Both the position numbers and the translations under genes were made by a program. The notes below the pieces were generated by a model, which was given only the letters and a program-made list of their open reading frames with translations, did no database searches and had not been told where the DNA came from. This document shows positions 60,602 to 64,000 of a stretch of DNA of 64,000 bases, in pieces. The number at the start of each line of letters is the position of its first letter. Within the stretch, counting starts at the first letter, position 1. Source of the DNA: Burkholderiales bacterium (GTDB lineage Bacteria; Pseudomonadota; Gammaproteobacteria; Burkholderiales; Burkholderiaceae_A). Location of the stretch: assembly GCA_027486725.1 (NCBI GenBank), contig JAIXOP010000015.1:1-64000 (forward strand). The letters run 5' to 3'.

Positions 60602-60677
60602 TCCTCGATAGCTCAGTCGGTAGAGCGCCGGACTGTTAATCCGTAGGTCCCTGGTTCGAGCCCAGGTCGGGGAGCCA
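60602..60677 (+). tRNA. tRNA-Asn (anticodon GTT)
   Basis: The 76-base plus-strand gene has acceptor arms TCCTCGA and TCGGGGA, anticodon loop CTGTTAA (GTT), GTTCGAGCC in the T-arm, discriminator G and encoded CCA. A strong intrinsic terminator follows within 10 bases. GTT anticodons carry queuosine, which the nearby que genes help make. Confidence 0.97.
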
Positions 60678-60686
60678 AAATACCAG

Positions 60687-60714
60687 CGGCCCACAGCGAT
60701 GTGGGCCGTTTTTC
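60687..60714 (+). terminator. Intrinsic terminator after tRNA-Asn
   Basis: CGGCCCACA (60687-60695) and TGTGGGCCG (60700-60708) form a perfect 9-base-pair stem with a GCGA tetraloop, followed by TTTTTCTT. It is a textbook rho-independent terminator. Confidence 0.93.
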
Positions 60715-60754
60715 TTGGTAGATTCAGCGCTGAGGGTCAACCCATATATCGTCC

Positions 60755-60955
60755 ATGCCCCGGCGCAACTCCCCCCAACAAATCCAGAGTGCCGACGACC
60801 TCCAGCAATTGGGCAGCATCGTCGTGGACAAGCGCCAAGGCAAACGCGCGCATGCCAAGCGCAGCCGACGCAACCGACATTACGAAAAACTCTTCATGCG
60901 CCACGCCATCGCCCACGGGGTGCTGGCCACCGACATCACCGACGACCCAACATGA
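60755..60955 (+). CDS. Small basic hypothetical protein coupled to apt
   Basis: This 66-residue ORF begins at ATG 60755, starting MPRRNSPQQIQSADDLQQLG. Its middle (about 27-46) is strongly basic (KRQGKRAHAKRSRRNR), suggesting nucleic-acid contact, and the end is acidic. I do not recognise a family. Its TGA overlaps the apt ATG as ATGA, the same coupling seen for several real genes here, which supports its being translated. No strong ribosome site precedes its start. Function is unknown. Confidence 0.6.
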   Translation: MPRRNSPQQIQSADDLQQLGSIVVDKRQGKRAHAKRSRRNRHYEKLFMRHAIAHGVLATDITDDPT

Positions 60956-61491
60956 CCCCCGACCGACTGCTTCAACACATCCCCACCGTTGCGGACTTCC
61001 CCAGCCCGGGCATCGCCTTTCGGGACATCGTGCCGCTGCTGGCGCACCCCGAGGCTCGCCAGGCTGCCCTCTTGGGCCTGGTGGGATTGGTGGAGGCCGT
61101 GGCCACCGAGGAAAGCATCGCAGGGCTTTGCGCCATCGAATCGCGCGGCTTTGTCTTTGCGGCTCCTCTGGCAGATCGGCTGGGCCTGCCCCTGATGCTG
61201 CTGCGCAAGCCCGGCAAGCTTCCGCCCCCGGTGGCCCAGATTGCCTACGACCTGGAATACGGCAGCGACGCTCTGGAGTGCCGCCCCGATCTTCTTCCCA
61301 CGGGCAGCCGCGTGGTGGTGGTCGACGATGTCTTGGCCACGGGCGGAACGCTCTGTGCCGCCTCAGACCTGCTCCGACGCACCGGTCTTCATGTGGCGGG
61401 CGCCATCACTCTGCTGGAGATTGAGGCTCTGAACGGGGCAGCCCGCCTGGCCACCGCCGGTGTTGCCCACCGAACCCTGCTGCGCACTTAG
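60952..61491 (+). CDS. apt: Adenine phosphoribosyltransferase
   Basis: Apt salvages adenine to AMP using PRPP. The 179-residue protein begins MTPDRLLQHIPTVADFPSPGIAFRDIVPLL, then has IESRGFVFAAPLADRLGLPLMLLRKPGKLP and the PRPP-binding VVVVDDVLATGGTLCAA. A Leu at the start of the loop and the length fit Apt rather than xanthine PRTase. It follows the 66-residue ORF with an ATGA overlap and is convergent with fdhD, 7 bases away. Confidence 0.95.
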   Translation: MTPDRLLQHIPTVADFPSPGIAFRDIVPLLAHPEARQAALLGLVGLVEAVATEESIAGLCAIESRGFVFAAPLADRLGLPLMLLRKPGKLPPPVAQIAYDLEYGSDALECRPDLLPTGSRVVVVDDVLATGGTLCAASDLLRRTGLHVAGAITLLEIEALNGAARLATAGVAHRTLLRT

Positions 61492-61498
61492 AGCTGCG

Positions 61499-62320
61499 TC
61501 AGCTGCGATAGACGAAGCGCTCCTCGCCGCTGTACATGAGGAAGTGCTCGCCCGAGCAGCGGCCAAACAGGGTGATGCCCACGCGCCGGGCCATGTCCAG
61601 CCCCATCTGTGTGGCACCAGAGCGCGAGAGCAAAAAGGGGATGCCCATCTGTGCGCCCTTGATGACCATCTCGGAGGTCAGCCGGCCCGTGGTGTAGAAC
61701 ACCAGGTCCTTGCCAGACATGCCTTCCAGCCACATCTTCCCCGCGATGGCATCGACGGCATTGTGGCGCCCCACATCCTCCACAAACATCAAGAGCTCAG
61801 TGCCGCGGAACACGGCGCAGCCATGGACCGAGCCTGCCTGCTTGTAGATCGACTGCTGGGCACGCATCTGCGCCACGATCGAGACCATGGTGTCCTGGTG
61901 CAGCCGAGCATCGGGATCGAGCTGAATTGATGAAAGATCGCTCAGGATGTCGCCAAAGATGGTTCCCTGGCCACAGCCGGTGGTCACCGTGCGCTTCTCC
62001 TGACGCTCTTTCAATGCATGAATCCCGTCCCGGGTCTTCACTGCGGCCGCACCCACCTCCCAATCGACGTGGATGGAGATCAATTCATCCAGGGCATGAA
62101 CAAAGCGCTGGTTCTTCAGATACCCAAGCACCAGGGCTTCGGGAGCTCCACCCAGCGTCATGAGCGTGACCAGCTCCTGCTTGTCGACATACACCGTCAG
62201 GGGGCGCTCGCCTGGGATGAAGATGTCTTTGCGGCGACCGGCCTCATCGAGGACCGACACACCCGCGACCAGGGGCACGGCGGCATCGGAGAGTTGGGGC
62301 AGATGGGAGCTCTCAGGCAT
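61499..62320 (-). CDS. fdhD: Formate dehydrogenase accessory sulfurtransferase
   Basis: FdhD transfers sulfur from IscS to the molybdenum cofactor to activate formate dehydrogenase. The 273-residue protein has DERPLTVYVD-like ERPLTVYVDKQEL, the TTGCGQGT motif with Cys116 (in place of the E. coli CGVCG pair), SVHGCAVF, EDVGRHNAVDAIAGK and SRSGATQMGLDMAR. ATG 62320 is chosen because the upstream in-frame stretch overlaps a terminator. It follows the formate dehydrogenase operon and is transcribed the same way. Confidence 0.93.
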   Translation of the reverse strand: MPESSHLPQLSDAAVPLVAGVSVLDEAGRRKDIFIPGERPLTVYVDKQELVTLMTLGGAPEALVLGYLKNQRFVHALDELISIHVDWEVGAAAVKTRDGIHALKERQEKRTVTTGCGQGTIFGDILSDLSSIQLDPDARLHQDTMVSIVAQMRAQQSIYKQAGSVHGCAVFRGTELLMFVEDVGRHNAVDAIAGKMWLEGMSGKDLVFYTTGRLTSEMVIKGAQMGIPFLLSRSGATQMGLDMARRVGITLFGRCSGEHFLMYSGEERFVYRS

Positions 62321-62336
62321 GGGCAAATTTTGAACG

Positions 62337-62362
62337 AAAAAAAGGCAGGCGGTGCGCCTGCC
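62337..62362 (-). terminator. Intrinsic terminator of the formate dehydrogenase operon
   Basis: On the minus strand GGCAGGC (62362-62356) pairs with GCCTGCC (62350-62344) around a 5-base loop, followed by seven T. It separates the gamma-subunit gene from fdhD, which begins 17 bases beyond. Confidence 0.9.
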
Positions 62363-62413
62363 CGGGTCTGCGGGAAGACCACCGCCGAGGCAGTGGTCCA
62401 CCATGCGAACCGA

Positions 62414-63499
62414 CTAGCTGTTGGATGCCGACGAGGGGGCGCCCGAAACCCGAGGGGCAGTTTCTTCAAACCGACCGCGGTGATCGGCACCGCGCTTCAC
62501 ATCCTCGAGCCAGAGCGAGTGGTGCTCCTTGCCCCAGTTCTCGTCCACATACCCCGTGCGCATGCCATCGATCGCGCCCTCGGTGCCGATGGAGCCGATG
62601 TAGATGTGGCCCATCGCCATCACAATGAACAGCGTCGCGGCAATGCCGTGGATGATGTTGGCGATCTGCATGGTGCCGCGAGTGAAGTACTCCACACCCG
62701 GTACGATGCCATCCAGAATCCAGCCACTCACCGATACGATCAGGCCAAGGAAGGTGACACCCGCCCAGAACCAGAGCTTTTCGCCGCCGTTGAAGCGATG
62801 CGCAGGACCGTGACCACCGGCCTTGAACCACTCCAAATCGCCTTTGTTCGGGATGTTGTCCCGCACATAGAGAACGAAGAACACGATCACCGCCACCGTA
62901 AAGAACGGACCCACGATGTTGTGAATGTTCTTGAGCGCGAAGGTCAGTGCGCCGAAGGCCGTGCCACCAATGATCGGGAGCAGTACATCGCGGCCCCACA
63001 TGATGACCATGCCAGAGATCGCCAAAGTCACAAAGCTGTAGGCCATGGCCCAGTGCGACCAGCGCTCGATGTCGGTGAACCGGAGCACTTCGTTGCCCGA
63101 GCGACCCGCCTTCAGCTTGATCTCACCCTTGATCTTGTAAACCAAGAAGACGCCCACGGTGGCCAGCACAATCAGCCATCCGCCGAACACGGAGATGACT
63201 CCGTTGCGGATCAGGCTCCATTGATTGCCCGACGATTGGATGAGCACGTTGGCCTCGGGTGTCGTGATGGTGCTGACGTGACCGATGGGCTTGTTCACCT
63301 CGCGCCAGACCGGGGCATTGTTCTGCGGCTGGTTGGCGTCTTGGCGCACCTGCGACTCTGCTGAGGGCGAGAGGTTGAAGACGTTCTGGTTTTGGACGGC
63401 CGGTGCTGCCCCACCCGACTGCGCCACCGAGGGCGAGGGCAGAATCACCAGAGACAATGCCATGGCCCCAATGGCGGCCGCATATTTAAGCGCCTTCAT
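62414..63499 (-). CDS. fdnI: Formate dehydrogenase gamma subunit, membrane cytochrome b
   Basis: This subunit anchors formate dehydrogenase in the inner membrane and passes electrons to quinone through hemes b. The 361-residue protein has a signal peptide (1-26), a periplasmic-like stretch to about 90, and four membrane helices with heme-ligand candidates (RFTDIERWSHWAMAYSF, NIHNIVGPFF, GPAHRFNGGEKLWFW, IIHGIAATLFIVMAMGHIYIG). The extended N-terminus is longer than the E. coli 217-residue FdnI, as in FdhC-type subunits. It overlaps the small lipoprotein gene by 4 bases (ATGA). Confidence 0.9.
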   Translation of the reverse strand: MKALKYAAAIGAMALSLVILPSPSVAQSGGAAPAVQNQNVFNLSPSAESQVRQDANQPQNNAPVWREVNKPIGHVSTITTPEANVLIQSSGNQWSLIRNGVISVFGGWLIVLATVGVFLVYKIKGEIKLKAGRSGNEVLRFTDIERWSHWAMAYSFVTLAISGMVIMWGRDVLLPIIGGTAFGALTFALKNIHNIVGPFFTVAVIVFFVLYVRDNIPNKGDLEWFKAGGHGPAHRFNGGEKLWFWAGVTFLGLIVSVSGWILDGIVPGVEYFTRGTMQIANIIHGIAATLFIVMAMGHIYIGSIGTEGAIDGMRTGYVDENWGKEHHSLWLEDVKRGADHRGRFEETAPRVSGAPSSASNS

Positions 63500-63726
63500 A
63501 GCGGCCTCGCCCGGACATAATCGTTCTGGCCCTTGGCCCGCTCATCGAGGGCGCGTTTCCAGTCCTTTGCGTCGCCCGACTTGAAGCTCTCGATGCGGTA
63601 CTTGTTGTCGGCCGCCTCGGAGGCCTTGTCGTCGGACTTGGCGCTGGTGTTGGGGTCGCCGCAGGCCGTCAGAACCAGGGCTGCCGATCCGACCACCAAC
63701 AGGGTTTTGATGGATTTCGAGATCAT
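63496..63726 (-). CDS. Small lipoprotein in the formate dehydrogenase operon
   Basis: The 76-residue protein has a lipoprotein signal ending in LTAC (Cys22) and a short polar body with YRIESFKSGDAKDWKRAL. It lies between the iron-sulfur subunit and the gamma subunit: its AAGGAG ribosome site overlaps the beta-subunit stop region and its stop overlaps the gamma-subunit start (ATGA). The tight fit argues that it is a real member of the operon. I do not recognise a family; a role in assembly or stability of the complex is only a guess. Confidence 0.8.
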   Translation of the reverse strand: MISKSIKTLLVVGSAALVLTACGDPNTSAKSDDKASEAADNKYRIESFKSGDAKDWKRALDERAKGQNDYVRARPL

Positions 63727-63735
63727 GGTCGCTCC

Positions 63736-64000
63736 TTAGCTGCGGTTGCCGGGTTTGCCGTAGGCGGTGCCCCAGCCGAAGAGGTCTGCACCCGCGGCCT
63801 TGCCGTTGGACTGGCGCATGGTCACGCGGCCACGGAAGATGTCGGCGATGGTGTCGCCGTCGCCGGCGAGCAGTGCCTTGGTCGAGCACATCTCGGCGCA
63901 GGCCGGCAGCTTGCCTTCGGACAGGCGGTTGCGGCCGTACTTCTCGTACTCCTCCTTCGAACCATTTTCCTCGGGGCCGCCGGCACAGAAGGTGCACTTG
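63736..64000 (-). CDS. Formate dehydrogenase iron-sulfur (beta) subunit, partial
   Basis: Only the C-terminal 87 residues are visible; the rest lies beyond the right edge. They contain KCTFC, then KYGRNRLSEGKLPACAEMCSTKALLAGDGD, the last part of a four-cluster ferredoxin-like subunit (FdxH/FdnH type) that carries electrons from the molybdenum site to the membrane subunit. The C-terminal membrane anchor of E. coli FdnH is absent, as in FdhB of related bacteria. It leads into the lipoprotein gene after 9 bases. Confidence 0.88.
   Translation of the reverse strand, partial: KCTFCAGGPEENGSKEEYEKYGRNRLSEGKLPACAEMCSTKALLAGDGDTIADIFRGRVTMRQSNGKAAGADLFGWGTAYGKPGNRS

Overview
The window looks like a chromosomal segment of a GC-rich betaproteobacterium, most likely of the order Burkholderiales. 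The basis is gene order (scpB-rluB, gmk-rpoZ-spoT, lolCD / RpfE-like-recJ-prfB-lysS, iscRSUA-hscBA-fdx, glnA-ntrBC) and protein style (long Ala/Pro/Gly-rich tails, many GTG and TTG starts). Family or genus cannot be fixed from this sequence alone. Nearly everything is core metabolism and information processing. I see no prophage, transposase, integrase, CRISPR array, toxin-antitoxin pair, defence island or rRNA operon.

Layout. 1-2.1 kb: a collagen-like repeat lipoprotein cut by the window edge, an HSL-family esterase, and tRNA-Glu and tRNA-Ala behind a strong promoter. 2.1-6.6 kb: folD-prlC-queC-xthA, each overlapping the next by about 4 bases. 6.5-10.8 kb: the nitrogen module glnA-ntrB-ntrC with a sigma-54 promoter and two NtrC-like sites. 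10.8-13.4 kb: hemW-rdgB-rph, divergent from yicC-gmk-rpoZ-spoT (13.4-17.4 kb). 17.3-19.3 kb: pmbA and mog. 19.2-29.1 kb: one long minus-strand run rimP-nusA-infB-rbfA-truB-typA-relA. 29.2-33.5 kb: scpB-rluB, tRNA-Ser and acs. 33.8-37.6 kb: a YqhA-family membrane protein, class I fumarase, a GlcG/HbpS-like protein and an iron-type solute-binding protein with a Fur-like operator. 37.6-41.8 kb: an alpha/beta hydrolase, comEC and tatD. 41.8-50 kb: a DUF2062 membrane protein, lolDC, an RpfE-like gene, recJ, prfB (programmed +1 frameshift) and lysS. 50-55.5 kb: the iscRSUA-hscBA-fdx operon with an IscR type-1-like promoter site. 55.5-60.6 kb: a low-molecular-weight phosphatase and uvrB, divergent from tyrB-queE-queD. 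60.6-61.5 kb: tRNA-Asn with a clear terminator, a 66-residue basic ORF, and apt. 61.5-64 kb: fdhD and the distal part of a membrane formate dehydrogenase operon cut by the right edge.

Several themes connect the genes. Queuosine precursor synthesis is split between queC (5 kb) and queE-queD (60 kb). Both long stringent-response enzymes, SpoT and RelA, lie within 6 kb; relA forms the tail of the nusA-infB operon. Iron and redox physiology recurs in the isc operon, the Fur-like site, hemW and formate dehydrogenase; mog (molybdenum cofactor) and fdhD support the last. The segment is very compact. No gap between genes exceeds about 250 bases, most neighbours overlap or nearly touch, and several convergent genes overlap at their 3' ends.

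No wholly new multi-gene system is evident. The most unusual points are: spoT without any ATG, GTG or TTG ahead of its catalytic histidine; RelA lacking its C-terminal RRM/ACT domain; a promoter-hairpin-U-tract leader before rimP-nusA; the tandem-repeat lipoprotein at the left edge; an atypical QueE cysteine spacing with a QueD lacking the usual cysteine; and two small uncharacterised ORFs tightly coupled to apt and to formate dehydrogenase.
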